From Betaproteobacteria bacterium (lineage in GTDB: Bacteria > Pseudomonadota > Gammaproteobacteria > Burkholderiales > Casimicrobiaceae): DNA of 50,112 nucleotides. This document shows, piece after piece, positions 15,495-24,431 of the stretch. The DNA is taken from the NCBI GenBank assembly GCA_016192065.1, contig JACPUX010000007.1, positions 1 to 50,112 of the forward strand, read 5' to 3'. Position numbers and translations under genes: made by a program. Under the pieces are notes generated by a model. That model was given only the letters and a program-made list of their open reading frames with translations. It ran no database searches and was not told the DNA's origin. Every line of letters starts with the position of its first letter. The stretch's first letter is position 1.

Positions 15495-17951
15495 ATGTGG
15501 GGTACAAAGGCGGGTGGGGTTCGGCTCGCAATCCCGGGCCGAAGCAGACTCGCCGGGCTCCTGTTGGCCGCCTTGGCGCTGTCCTGCATGCCTGGGGCGG
15601 TTCTGGCCGGAACCAGCTACCGCGTGGTTTTCGCCAGCAACCTCCAGGCGAGCGGCGGCGGCTGCAACCGCGACGATGCCGCCGGCTGCGACCTCTACAG
15701 TGTCAAGTTCGATGGCGCCACGCATCGCAGCTCCGAGCTGACGCGCCTCACCGCGCATGGCGACGCGGCGGAGATGTTTCCCGCGATCTCGCCCGACGGC
15801 AACTGGGTGGCTTACGACTACAGCCCCAATGCCAGCCGCAACCAGCACGAACTGCGGCTGATTCATCTCGCCAGCGGCACCGAAACGTCCCTGCTCTCGG
15901 GGGCGCGCTTTCCCGAATGGATTGACGCCAGCCATCTGGTGGTCTCCCTGTCCAGCGGCGCCAGCCAGGACATCACCGTGCTGGAACTGACCCTTGCCGG
16001 CAACACCGCCAGCGTGCGGGCCAGCGAGGCGCTTTGCAGCCGCAGCCGCTGCCCCGACACGGCCAAAACCGAAGACGCTTACCCATTTCCCGGTGGGAGC
16101 CGTTTCGCCTTCCAGTCGATCAAATCCGATCGCTATGTCGCCGGATTGAGCCTCATCAATCGCGACGGCACGAGCTTCCAGATGCCCAACGGCTGGGACG
16201 GTTCGGGCCACGCTATCGTCAGCGGCAGCGGCAACGAAGTGATTTATACCGTCGCTTCCAGCGGTGCGCTCAAGGTGCTCGATCTGACCACCAACGCCCG
16301 GGCCACGCCGCCTCTCGCCACCGCCGGCAGCGCACTCGCCGGCTACGACCCGCGCTTCGCCGCTGCGATCAGCGTGAGCTGGGGGTATGCTGCCTGGCTC
16401 GACGACAGCCGGGCGTTGCTCCTGACCGCCGCCGGGGCCGATTCGGGCGGCAAGCAAACGCTTGCGCGCCTTATCCTGGGTGAGTTCAGCAGCGGTTGGA
16501 GCACCGTTAGTCTGACCGACTTGGCCAGTGCGATCGAGACCGCGCAGGGGAAAACCGGGCGCGATTTCTGCACCGCGAGCGCGCGGGCCTTGGACAGCAG
16601 CAGTACGACCACGACCGCCGCAGCCAGCCCGCTCCTGGGCATCATGGGGGCAAGCCAGAGCGACCTCGCCATGGTGGCGAGCCTCGGCGCCAACACCGTG
16701 GAAGTGCCGCTGCCCGCCAGCAGCGCGGCGCTGACGAGTCTCGCCGGCGCCGCCGCCGGCGCCAATCTCAAACTGGTGCTCAGCGTCGAACGAGACGCCA
16801 TCCAGACTTCCGCGGGGAAGTTCGACTTGGCCAAACTCTCGGTCCTGATCGATGGCCTGAAGGCCGGCTTGGCCGATGCGCGTGTGGCGGCCCTGCTGCT
16901 GGCCGAAGATCTGTGCCAGGTCAACAGCAGCACCCACGCCCGCGACTGGGACGTCGGCGCGAGCGAACTCGCCACCGCGATCAGCACCATCAAGGGCATC
17001 GTGCCAACGCTGGCGGTGGCGGTAAGTTTCAACAAGTCGAGCTGCCTCGACAGTTTCGTCGCTGGCGCTGCGCCGGGGAGCAACATCGCCGACATCGCGC
17101 TCCTGAACTGCTTCTACTACAAATGGAGCACGACGCCTGGGTTGATCGACAGCTACCAGTATTCCGCCGTCGCCTTCAAACACTTCTCGCCGACTTCGCG
17201 GGTCCTGCCGCGCATCGGCGTGATCGAGACCGTGGGAGAAAACGCTTCGAGCTTTCCCACCACCGACTGGCTGCTGGCGCGCAGTCTGGAATTCTTCGCC
17301 TTTGGTGGTGCTTTCGACGGCGTGATGTACTACGACTACCGCCAGCAGGAGGCGACCCAAGTGCAGAACATCATCAATGTCCTGGGGGACCCCAACTATG
17401 TCGGTTTCTTCCAGAGCGCTTTCGCCAGTGCCCAGGCGATCTATGGCGCCACTGCGGTGGTGAAGTCCTTCATCGAGTATTACGAGCCGACCCTCGACCA
17501 CTATTTCATCACCGCCGACGCCGACGAACAGGCATTCGTCTCCTCGGGCGGCGCGGGCAACTGGCAGCGCACCGGCGATTTCTTCAAGGAAGGCGGCAGC
17601 GCTCCGGTTTGCCGCTTTTATGGCAACAGCGCCATCAATCCGGCCACCGGCGCTATGTACGGTCCGAATTCGCACTTCTACACCGTTGATGCCGGCGAGT
17701 GCGCCTATCTGAAGAGTCTCTACAACCCCAATGCGGCAGGCTTGAGGTTCGAGACCAGCGCTTTCTCCAGCACTCCGGCGCTCTCTGGCACTTGCGCCAG
17801 CGGCACCGTGCCGGTCTATCGTGCCTACAACAATGGCTACGCACGCGGGATCGATGCCAACCACCGCATCACCGCCAGCGCCACCGCCTACCAGCAGGCG
17901 CTCGCCTCCGGATGGATCGGGGAGGGGGTGGTGATGTGCGCGCCGCGGTGA
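15495..17951 (+). CDS. Exported propeller/TIM-barrel-like protein with C-terminal DUF5648 domain
   Basis: An 818-aa secreted protein of unknown function. A basic lead and hydrophobic run ending GAVLAGTSY form a signal peptide. Residues about 35-360 look like a TolB-type propeller (AISPDGNWVAYDYS and later blades). Residues about 375-640 read like a glycosidase-type (beta/alpha) barrel: SLGANTVEVPL, LKLVLSVERD, VAALLLAEDL, GVMYYDYRQQ. Residues about 655-818 are a DUF5648-like domain with LDHYFITADADEQAF, CRFYG, PNSHFYT, ECAYL and VYRAYNNGYARGIDANHR. The ATG at 15495 follows GGAGG by five bases; a GTG two codons earlier is overlapped by that site. It is the first of four same-strand exported proteins. 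The barrel assignment is tentative. Confidence 0.75.
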   Translation: MWGTKAGGVRLAIPGRSRLAGLLLAALALSCMPGAVLAGTSYRVVFASNLQASGGGCNRDDAAGCDLYSVKFDGATHRSSELTRLTAHGDAAEMFPAISPDGNWVAYDYSPNASRNQHELRLIHLASGTETSLLSGARFPEWIDASHLVVSLSSGASQDITVLELTLAGNTASVRASEALCSRSRCPDTAKTEDAYPFPGGSRFAFQSIKSDRYVAGLSLINRDGTSFQMPNGWDGSGHAIVSGSGNEVIYTVASSGALKVLDLTTNARATPPLATAGSALAGYDPRFAAAISVSWGYAAWLDDSRALLLTAAGADSGGKQTLARLILGEFSSGWSTVSLTDLASAIETAQGKTGRDFCTASARALDSSSTTTTAAASPLLGIMGASQSDLAMVASLGANTVEVPLPASSAALTSLAGAAAGANLKLVLSVERDAIQTSAGKFDLAKLSVLIDGLKAGLADARVAALLLAEDLCQVNSSTHARDWDVGASELATAISTIKGIVPTLAVAVSFNKSSCLDSFVAGAAPGSNIADIALLNCFYYKWSTTPGLIDSYQYSAVAFKHFSPTSRVLPRIGVIETVGENASSFPTTDWLLARSLEFFAFGGAFDGVMYYDYRQQEATQVQNIINVLGDPNYVGFFQSAFASAQAIYGATAVVKSFIEYYEPTLDHYFITADADEQAFVSSGGAGNWQRTGDFFKEGGSAPVCRFYGNSAINPATGAMYGPNSHFYTVDAGECAYLKSLYNPNAAGLRFETSAFSSTPALSGTCASGTVPVYRAYNNGYARGIDANHRITASATAYQQALASGWIGEGVVMCAPR

Positions 17952-18065
17952 CAGCAAGATCAGGCGACGGAATTGCACTTTTGCGGCACGAACAACGGAA
18001 AGGCCGCTGGTAGCGCATCGCGGACTCTGAGAGCATTGGATTTGCTAACGACCTCTGGAGTCTTC

Positions 18066-19268
18066 ATGTTTCGGCCAATGTTTCTCCTCGCGGGCTTGCT
18101 CCTCTGGACCACTGTCTTCGCCCAGGCGCCGGATGCCGCGGCGCTGGCAGCGCGCCTGGCGCGAATCGACGAACTGCGGCAAACCCGGCCCGAGGACGGA
18201 CTACTTATCTATTACCGCGCCATGACCCGTGCCGCGCTGGGTGAGCGCCAGGGAGCGCTCGGCGACCTCAGGAGCCTCTTGGGTCGTCGCCTCGGTCTTA
18301 TTCCGCTGCGTGACGACGGTTTCGTGAAGCTCTGGGAAGATGCCGAATTCCAGAGCCTGCGCCAGCAGCTTGCCGCCGACGAGCCGGTTACGCAGCCTCC
18401 GGCCAAAGTTCTGGCGCGCCTGGGCGACCCCAAGCTCATTCCCGAAGGCATCGCCTACGACGCCAGGCGCAAGCGCTTTTTCATCGGCAGCATGGCGCAA
18501 AACAAGATCGTGGTGTTGGATCGCGCGGGCAAGTCTCGTGACTGGTCGCGCGCCAGCGACGGATTGGATCAAATTCTCGGGCTTGCCGTCGATGTCCGCC
18601 GCGAACTCTTGTGGGCGGTGAGCAGCAACGGGCCGCGAGAGCCGCGACGCAACGTCCTTCTCGCTTGGCGCCTCACGGATGGCCGCCTGGCGCGGCGTGT
18701 CGCGGTGCCCGAAGCGGCCCAGCTCAACGACCTCGCCGTGGCGCCCGACGGCACTCTTTGGGTGAGCGACTCGGAAGCGAGTACGCTGTTTCGCCTGCGC
18801 CCCAAGACCGACCGGGCGGAGCAGGTGATCGACGCGGGCCGCCTGCGCGGCGCCAATGGCGTGGCACTGGCACCCGATGGCGCCATTTTCGTCACCTTGA
18901 GCACCGGCATCGCCAAGGTGAACCCCGAAAAGCGCGAGTTCACCCGCTTGCCCGAGCCCGCCAACGTGGTGAGCGGCGGCATCGACGGCTTGTATTGGCA
19001 CCAGGGCGACCTCATCGGCGTCCAGAACGGCCCCAACCCCGGCCGGGTGCTGCGCCTCAAGCTCGATCCGCGCGGCGAGCGCATTCTGAGCATGAACGTG
19101 CTGCAATCGCACCACCACCCCGAGTTCGACGAGCCCACCACCGGCGCCATCGTCGGCAACAGCATCGTGGTCATCGCCAATTCGCAAATCGCGCGGCGTG
19201 AGCCCGACGGCACCTTGATCTCGCCTGAAACCCTGCGCGCGCCGGTGCTGCTGCGCATCGGCTTGTAA
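18066..19268 (+). CDS. Exported SMP-30/gluconolactonase-like beta-propeller protein
   Basis: A 400-aa protein. The N-terminus (MFRPMFLLAGLLLWTTVFAQ) is a clear signal peptide. Residues about 22-110 are helical with possible TPR character (LRQTRPEDGLLIYYRAMTRA). From about 120 onward comes a six-bladed-propeller-like series: IPEGIAYDARRKRFFIGS, DQILGLAVDVRRELLWAVS, LNDLAVAPDGTLWVSDSE, ANGVALAPDGAIFVTL and GGIDGLYWHQGDLIGVQNG. These are characteristic of SMP-30/strictosidine-synthase-like lactonases. GGAG precedes the ATG at 18066; an earlier in-frame ATG at 17973 would disrupt the signal peptide. Substrate is unknown. The 114-bp gap from the previous gene allows cotranscription. Confidence 0.82.
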   Translation: MFRPMFLLAGLLLWTTVFAQAPDAAALAARLARIDELRQTRPEDGLLIYYRAMTRAALGERQGALGDLRSLLGRRLGLIPLRDDGFVKLWEDAEFQSLRQQLAADEPVTQPPAKVLARLGDPKLIPEGIAYDARRKRFFIGSMAQNKIVVLDRAGKSRDWSRASDGLDQILGLAVDVRRELLWAVSSNGPREPRRNVLLAWRLTDGRLARRVAVPEAAQLNDLAVAPDGTLWVSDSEASTLFRLRPKTDRAEQVIDAGRLRGANGVALAPDGAIFVTLSTGIAKVNPEKREFTRLPEPANVVSGGIDGLYWHQGDLIGVQNGPNPGRVLRLKLDPRGERILSMNVLQSHHHPEFDEPTTGAIVGNSIVVIANSQIARREPDGTLISPETLRAPVLLRIGL

Positions 19269-19670
19269 GACATCACCTACCCAAAGCGGCCCCAGCCCAT
19301 CGTCCGCTGCAATGCTGGGCATCGCCCTCCCAAGCGCGGGCTTCCCGGCGAACCGCACCGATCCGCAACGCCTCTGCCCAGCCGGTCAAGAGTTTCATCT
19401 TGGCCGACCCAAGCTCAAAGCGCGGAAAGCTGGTCGTGTAACCCCAAGTAACCCCCTACTCATTGGCACCTGTGCCGCTCGAATGCCATGCTGCAACGGC
19501 GCCATGGAGGTGCGCCGTCGCAGGGCCCATGCGCCCTCTTGGAGCCACCCGATCGGGACCGGTACGCGGTTGGAAGGGGCTACCAAGTGAGGCGACCTCA
19601 GCCATGGGGTCGGCAGGGACTGAGATCGCCAGATCCGCGGCTTGAAAACGATCACCGATGAGGGACGACC
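19269..19670. other. Intergenic region upstream of the S8 protease
   Basis: This 402-bp gap contains no convincing gene in either direction. Its main structure is the hairpin at 19491-19523. I saw no good sigma-70 promoter. The protease ATG at 19671 is preceded by GAGGGACGACC, a usable ribosome binding site. Confidence 0.6.
19491..19523. other. Strong hairpin in the protease leader
   Basis: CTGCAACGGCGC pairs with GCGCCGTCGCAG (one A/C mismatch in 12) across the nine-base loop CATGGAGGT. It lies about 150 bp before the protease start with no U-run. It may be a leader RNA element. The loop contains a ribosome-binding-site-like GGAGG. Confidence 0.4.
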
Positions 19671-21152
19671 ATGAAGCGGCACACGCAGTTCTTCCTTGGC
19701 GCGGCAGTGGCGCTTCTGCTGGGCCTGGGCACACCCATCGCCACGGCGGGTGAGGTTCCGCCAGCGCTTTTCGACAAAGCGGCGCACGGCGGCACGGTGC
19801 GAGTGATTGTGGAGCTTCGGGTCGCCACCGTTCCCGAAGCAAAAATCGCCAGCGATCAAGCGGTCGCCGCGCAAAGAAACGACATTGCCGCCGCGCGCGC
19901 GGCCGTTCTAAAGCGCCTCGCAAGCACCGGCCATCGACTCCTGCGCGAGTACACCACCATTCCCTTCGTGGCCCTGGAAGTGGCGCCAGACGCCTTGGCC
20001 GCGCTGGCGGCATCGTCCGATGTGGTAGGCGTGGTGGAAGACCTTTTGCTCGGGCCGGCGCTCAACGACAGCGTGCCGCTCATCGGTGCCGATCAGGCCT
20101 GGGCGGCCGGCTACGATGGCAGCGGTTTTGTCGTCGCCGTTCTCGACACCGGTATCGAGAGCAGCCACCCGTTTCTGGCCGGAAAGGTGATCGAGGAGGC
20201 GTGTTTTTCCGCCAACGCCAACTGTCCGAACGGCCTGACTACCCAGACCGGGGCAGGGGCGGGGGCGCCGTGTACTTATGCGGTATACGGTTGTCGGCAT
20301 GGTACCGGTGTGGCGGGTATTGCCGCAGGCGCCGGCGTGAGCTTTTCTGGCGTGGCCCGAGGCGCGCGGTTGATGTCTGTGCAAATCTTCTCCCGAGGCA
20401 CCGGGAGCGTGTGTATTGGGCGAGGTGAGGATCCCTGCGTCTATACTTTCACCTCGGACACGGTCGCTGGCATGGAGCGTGTCTATTTGCTGAGGGCGGT
20501 CCATAATTTCGCCGCGGCCAACCTGAGTATCGCCGTCTTGAGCGCGGTCGGCTCGGGTTGGGTCTCCCCATGTGACGGTGCCTTGCCCGCCATGACTGCG
20601 GTAACCGAAAACCTGCGCCTCGCGGGTATCGCCACAATCGCAGCTTCAGGTAACAACGGATTCCCGGACGCCTTGACGTGGCCGGCCTGCATCTCCAGCG
20701 CCGTGAGCGTGGGTTCCACAACCAAAGCCGACGTCGTGTCGTCTTTCTCGAATTCCGCCGCCTACCTTTCTCTGCTTGCCCCCGGTGAAAGCATCCAAAC
20801 CTCCATTCCCGGCGGCGGATTCGCATGGGCCGTCGGGGGAACCTCCTGGGCTACCCCGCATGCGGCAGGCGCCTGGGCGATCTTGAAGCAGAAGAAACCC
20901 ACCGCGACCGTGGACGAAATTCTCAATGCCTTGGTGCGCACCGGCCACCCGGTGCTCGACACCCGCAATGGCATCACCAAACCACGCATTCAGTTGAACC
21001 TGGCCTTGTTGGACATGTCGCCTGGCACGCCCATTCCTACCCTCTCCGGGTGGCTTTTGGTCGGCTTGGCGGGCCTGCTGGCAATGGGAGGCCTTGGCGC
21101 CTTGCGCAGGCGGTTTGGGCGGGGCGAGGAAACAGGACAGCGTTTCTCTTGA
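19671..21152 (+). CDS. Secreted S8 (subtilisin-like) serine protease with IPTL-CTERM tail
   Basis: A 493-aa preproprotease. A signal peptide (about 1-27, ending PIATAG) is followed by an inhibitor-I9-like propeptide (about 40-128) and the S8 catalytic domain. The triad is Asp159 (AVLDTGIESSHPF), His210 (CRHGTGVAGIAAG) and Ser392 (GGTSWATPHAAG, with Trp where Met is usual). The oxyanion Asn lies in AASGNNG (328/329). Cysteines at 178, 185, 201, 208 and others suggest disulfides. The tail carries IPTLSGW, a hydrophobic helix and then ALRRRFGR, the IPTL-CTERM sorting signal known to pair with exosortase H, predicting transient membrane anchoring and processing. No exosortase gene is in the window. 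Its neighbours are also exported proteins. Confidence 0.93.
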   Translation: MKRHTQFFLGAAVALLLGLGTPIATAGEVPPALFDKAAHGGTVRVIVELRVATVPEAKIASDQAVAAQRNDIAAARAAVLKRLASTGHRLLREYTTIPFVALEVAPDALAALAASSDVVGVVEDLLLGPALNDSVPLIGADQAWAAGYDGSGFVVAVLDTGIESSHPFLAGKVIEEACFSANANCPNGLTTQTGAGAGAPCTYAVYGCRHGTGVAGIAAGAGVSFSGVARGARLMSVQIFSRGTGSVCIGRGEDPCVYTFTSDTVAGMERVYLLRAVHNFAAANLSIAVLSAVGSGWVSPCDGALPAMTAVTENLRLAGIATIAASGNNGFPDALTWPACISSAVSVGSTTKADVVSSFSNSAAYLSLLAPGESIQTSIPGGGFAWAVGGTSWATPHAAGAWAILKQKKPTATVDEILNALVRTGHPVLDTRNGITKPRIQLNLALLDMSPGTPIPTLSGWLLVGLAGLLAMGGLGALRRRFGRGEETGQRFS

Positions 21153-21350
21153 CCGACTGGTCACCCCGATCAAGCGGGCCTTGCGACTTTACAAGTATGG
21201 CTTGATCCTGATGGAGCATTTTCTTGTGCCGTGGCGCGGAACGATGATCTTGGAACCGTGCGGTGTTCGCCAATCCTGATTCGATTCCGTACTACTGAAG
21301 GCTTGGTTTTCGAGCGCGGGCTGGTGTCTTTTACCGACGAGGAGTTCAAA

Positions 21351-22349
21351 ATGACACGTTTTTCCTGGTGGATTCTTGGGATATCTGCGGCGCTTACATT
21401 CTCGGGCGCCGGGATCGCTGCGCAGCGGACCTTCGTTTCCGTTCTCGGTAGCGATGCCAATGCTAGCTACAACTGTTCCAATTCCCTGCCTTGCCGGGGG
21501 TTCACAGCCGCACTTGGCGTGACCGATGCGGGTGGTGAAATCGTGATCAAAGACTCGGGCGGGTACGGCCCGGTCGTCATCACGAAGTCGGTTTCCATCA
21601 TCGCCAACGATGGTGTCTATGCCGGGATCAGCGTCTTTTCCGGCACGGGTATCGAAATCGCGACACCGGGCGTAGATGTCCTCCTCAAAGGTCTGACGAT
21701 CAACGGCCTGGGAGGTTATATCGGCATCTCCATGAGCGATGGCATGCGTCTGACCGTGCTCAACTGTCTGGTTCGGAATTTCAGTCTCGACGGCGGGGTG
21801 GGCATTAGCGTGGACGTTGCTGGTCTGGCACGGGTGTTCGACACCGTACTGCTGGAAAACGCGACCGGGGTGGCGATCGGGGCTGGAGCAACGGCCGTGA
21901 TTTCACGCACGCGTTTTTACGGCAACGCCTTTGGCCTGGAGGTTCTTGCCGGCGCCGCGGATGAGACGACCACGGACGTAAGCGCCTCGGAAGCCGGCCA
22001 GAACGGGACCGGTTTCCACGCCCGGGCACTTGCCGGCGGCACCGTGAAACTGAACGTCAAGGACTCCGTTCTCGCCAAGAACAGTGGCATCGGCGGACGC
22101 ACCACGAGCACTGGCGGGATAGTTCAATCCACCTACACATCGAGCCTGATCAGCGGCAACGGTGGTGGGGGCTTGTACGCCGAGGGAAGTGGCGCAAAGA
22201 TCGTGGCCATAGGCAATACGCTCACGCAAAATAGTTACGGACTCGTTCAGACCAGTGGAAGCACCGTGGTTTCCACGGGCGACAATGCGGCGAGCGACAA
22301 CATTTCTGGAGCAAGCTCGGGAACGATCACCTTGCTGGGCAAGATCTGA
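21351..22349 (+). CDS. Exported right-handed beta-helix (PbH1-repeat) protein
   Basis: A 332-aa protein with a signal peptide ending SGAGIAAQRT. The mature part starts RTFVSVLGSDANASYNCSN, with a probable disulfide through CSNSLPC. It continues in short repeating turns rich in Gly, Val, Ile and Asn (for example VDVLLKGLTINGLGG, RVFDTVLLENATGVAI, VKLNVKDSVLAKNSG, IVAIGNTLTQNSYGL), typical of parallel beta-helix folds of the pectate-lyase/NosD type. No catalytic residues of a known lyase can be assigned. GGAG precedes the ATG at 21351; an in-frame ATG at 21231 would bury the signal peptide. It may be a surface or polysaccharide-binding protein; this is inference. Confidence 0.78.
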   Translation: MTRFSWWILGISAALTFSGAGIAAQRTFVSVLGSDANASYNCSNSLPCRGFTAALGVTDAGGEIVIKDSGGYGPVVITKSVSIIANDGVYAGISVFSGTGIEIATPGVDVLLKGLTINGLGGYIGISMSDGMRLTVLNCLVRNFSLDGGVGISVDVAGLARVFDTVLLENATGVAIGAGATAVISRTRFYGNAFGLEVLAGAADETTTDVSASEAGQNGTGFHARALAGGTVKLNVKDSVLAKNSGIGGRTTSTGGIVQSTYTSSLISGNGGGGLYAEGSGAKIVAIGNTLTQNSYGLVQTSGSTVVSTGDNAASDNISGASSGTITLLGKI

Positions 22350-22413
22350 GGAGTGGAATCGCGATCCTGGGACGGCTCAGCCGATGCCCGGTAACCGCGC
22401 GCCACCCTTTTCG

Positions 22414-22451
22414 ACCGACCGTCCGTGCGCGGCCAGCGCGGACCGGTCGGT
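22414..22451. other. Long GC hairpin between convergent genes
   Basis: ACCGACCGTCC pairs with GGACCGGTCGGT (one bulged C), with an inner GCGC/GCGC extension. It lies between the beta-helix gene and the TPR gene, which converge here. There is no U-run. A bidirectional transcription stop or mRNA 3'-end stabiliser is possible. Confidence 0.45.
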
Positions 22452-22468
22452 GCCCGCGGAGCATAGAC

Positions 22469-22484
22469 TCGGCCGCGCGGCCGA
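22469..22484. other. Perfect 16-bp palindrome
   Basis: TCGGCCGCGCGGCCGA is its own reverse complement. It sits 18 bp past the long hairpin in the same 180-bp convergent gap. Confidence 0.4.
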
Positions 22485-22529
22485 ACAAGAAAGCGTTCCC
22501 CCGCACCTCTTGCCGTCCCCGGTGAGCGC

Positions 22530-24431
22530 TCAGTGAAGTATGCCGAAGCGGTCGGCCAAGTTTTGCCACGCTGCGGTGGTTCGCAGACGAGCGAAGGTGG
22601 GATCGACGGGTGCGCAAATGAAATTGGCGTCGCGTTGCCTTCCCGCGCGCTCCAGCCAGTGGAGCGCGGCGGCTTGGTCGCCGAGCCGGGCATGGACCAT
22701 GGCCAGTTGGTAGGGCGAGACGTATTTGTCGCTGGAGGACTCTTGCAGGGCGTCGAGCAGCGCTTTCGCTTCGCTGGTTCGATTCAGCATGGCAAGCGCC
22801 TGCGCGCGTCCGCACAGGCCGATGGAAAGATCAGGGGCGAACTCCGAGGCCCACTGGTAGTGAGCGAGCGCCTGGCTCGGTTGCTGCAAACACAGGTAGG
22901 TGAAGCCGAGCAGGGTTCGCGCCAGCAGATTGCGCGAATCGACATCGGTGATGGCAAGAAACTCGGCTTCCGCGGCTTCGTAGCGGCCCGAGTACAGGGT
23001 CAGTAGTGCCAGATGGCAGCGCAGAGACTGATCGAGAGGATCGAGCTCTCGCGCCAGGAGGAACTCACGTTCCGCCTGTTCGTAGCAACGGCGGAACATC
23101 AGCGCGTGCGCATAGGATTGATGGGCATAGCGAGCACCCGGCGCCAGGAGTATCGCCCGCCGGTACAAAGGCTCGGCGGCATTCCAGTTGTATTCGAAGC
23201 GAAACAGGATGCTTGCCAGGGCCGAGCATGCTTCACTCAGCCGCGGCGCGATTTCCAGGGCACGCATCGCGGCTTTTTTGGCCAAGCTGATCGGCTCCGA
23301 GGAGGAGGCCGTCCAGGCGACCACGCCCAAGTGCGCCAGCGCCAAGCCGGAAAGGGCGGCGGCGAATTCGGAATCGATCTCCAGTGCGCGCGTAAAGAGC
23401 TCGATCGCCTTGCGGTACCCATCAACCGATTGCTGACGCAAAGCGAATCGCCCGCGGTCGTGGCAGTCCTTGGCCGCTGTGCTGGCGGTCAAGCCCAGCG
23501 GCGCTGGCAGGCTCGATGAAGGTAGCGCAGCCGGCGGGGCTTGGGCGAGAAACTGAACGAGCTCGCCGATGAGTTGCTGTTGCATGCCAAAAGGGGCGTC
23601 GGCGATCTCCGCGCATCGTCCCGACCAGATCAGGGTACTATCGCGCGTCGCTTCGAGCCGCGCGCTGATCCGCATCCGCCCTGCGTCGCGGGTCATGGTG
23701 CCACGAAGAACGGCCCCGACGCCGAGGGCGGCCCCGATCACGCGATTGTCTGCCGCATGGTCCGAGTAGCGCGCGGCCGATGTCCTCGCCACCACCTTAA
23801 ATTCCGGCATACCCGCGAGGGCCTCAATCACGCCGTCGGCCAGGGCCTGGCAAAAAGGTTCTGCTTGCGCGTCACCGGTTTCATTGCAAAAAGGCAGCAC
23901 CGCCACGAAACGCTGGTTTCCTGGACGACTGGTGTCTTGCGTGCGCCAGCGTATCCGAGGCTGGTAGCCTCCCAGGGGGATGGAAATTTCCAGATATGCG
24001 TCCGCCCCCTCGTCTTGATAGTACTGTGCGAGCCGTTCCCTGATTCGCCTGGCGGTCACGCGCACAATCGGGTCCTTGCGCGGATCGAAGCTTGCAGCGG
24101 CTCGCCCGAGGCAATCGATCGCCAGCGTGGTCTCCTTAAGCGGCACGGCGGGATCGCGCAGGGCGCTTTCCACCAGAAAGCGCAGCAGGCGTTGCTGCTG
24201 TAGACACTGGCGAAACCGTTGCCCGCCGATGATGCGCTCCAACTCGGCGCTAAGAAGAGCGGGCGGCACGGCGTGTGGTGACGAAACGATCTCGGGTTCA
24301 ACCGGCACGTTTAGCCTCGGCCCTGATCGTGCAGCGGGGTCGCCGTGCGGCAAGGCCCAGGTGATCGAACTATCCAGTTGTTTGTCGGCATAAAGGTGCC
24401 ACCTCTCGATCGAACCGGGATCGCCGTTCAT
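22530..24431 (-). CDS. TolB-like/TPR signalling-type protein
   Basis: A 633-aa protein with no signal peptide. Residues about 62-160 match a recurring helical region of signalling proteins (RLLRFLVESAL, KETTLAIDCLGR, FDPRKDPIVRVTARRIRERL, IPLGGYQPRI). This often precedes TolB/TPR modules and may act like a regulator head, although no classical winged helix is evident. Residues about 172-300 form a TolB-N-like/adenylate-cyclase-associated domain (VAVLPFCNETGD, ALADGVIEALAGMPEFKVVARTSA). Residues about 325-625 are TPR-like helical repeats. There is no cyclase catalytic domain. It converges on the exported-protein cluster. A role as a regulator of that cluster is only suggested by position. Confidence 0.7.
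   Translation of the reverse strand: MNGDPGSIERWHLYADKQLDSSITWALPHGDPAARSGPRLNVPVEPEIVSSPHAVPPALLSAELERIIGGQRFRQCLQQQRLLRFLVESALRDPAVPLKETTLAIDCLGRAAASFDPRKDPIVRVTARRIRERLAQYYQDEGADAYLEISIPLGGYQPRIRWRTQDTSRPGNQRFVAVLPFCNETGDAQAEPFCQALADGVIEALAGMPEFKVVARTSAARYSDHAADNRVIGAALGVGAVLRGTMTRDAGRMRISARLEATRDSTLIWSGRCAEIADAPFGMQQQLIGELVQFLAQAPPAALPSSSLPAPLGLTASTAAKDCHDRGRFALRQQSVDGYRKAIELFTRALEIDSEFAAALSGLALAHLGVVAWTASSSEPISLAKKAAMRALEIAPRLSEACSALASILFRFEYNWNAAEPLYRRAILLAPGARYAHQSYAHALMFRRCYEQAEREFLLARELDPLDQSLRCHLALLTLYSGRYEAAEAEFLAITDVDSRNLLARTLLGFTYLCLQQPSQALAHYQWASEFAPDLSIGLCGRAQALAMLNRTSEAKALLDALQESSSDKYVSPYQLAMVHARLGDQAAALHWLERAGRQRDANFICAPVDPTFARLRTTAAWQNLADRFGILH

Noticed and set aside
15477..17978. 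An 833-codon minus-strand frame opposite the DUF5648 protein
   Set aside because: The plus-strand frame has a signal peptide, ribosome binding site and the DUF5648 motifs; the minus frame has none and is a codon-bias shadow.
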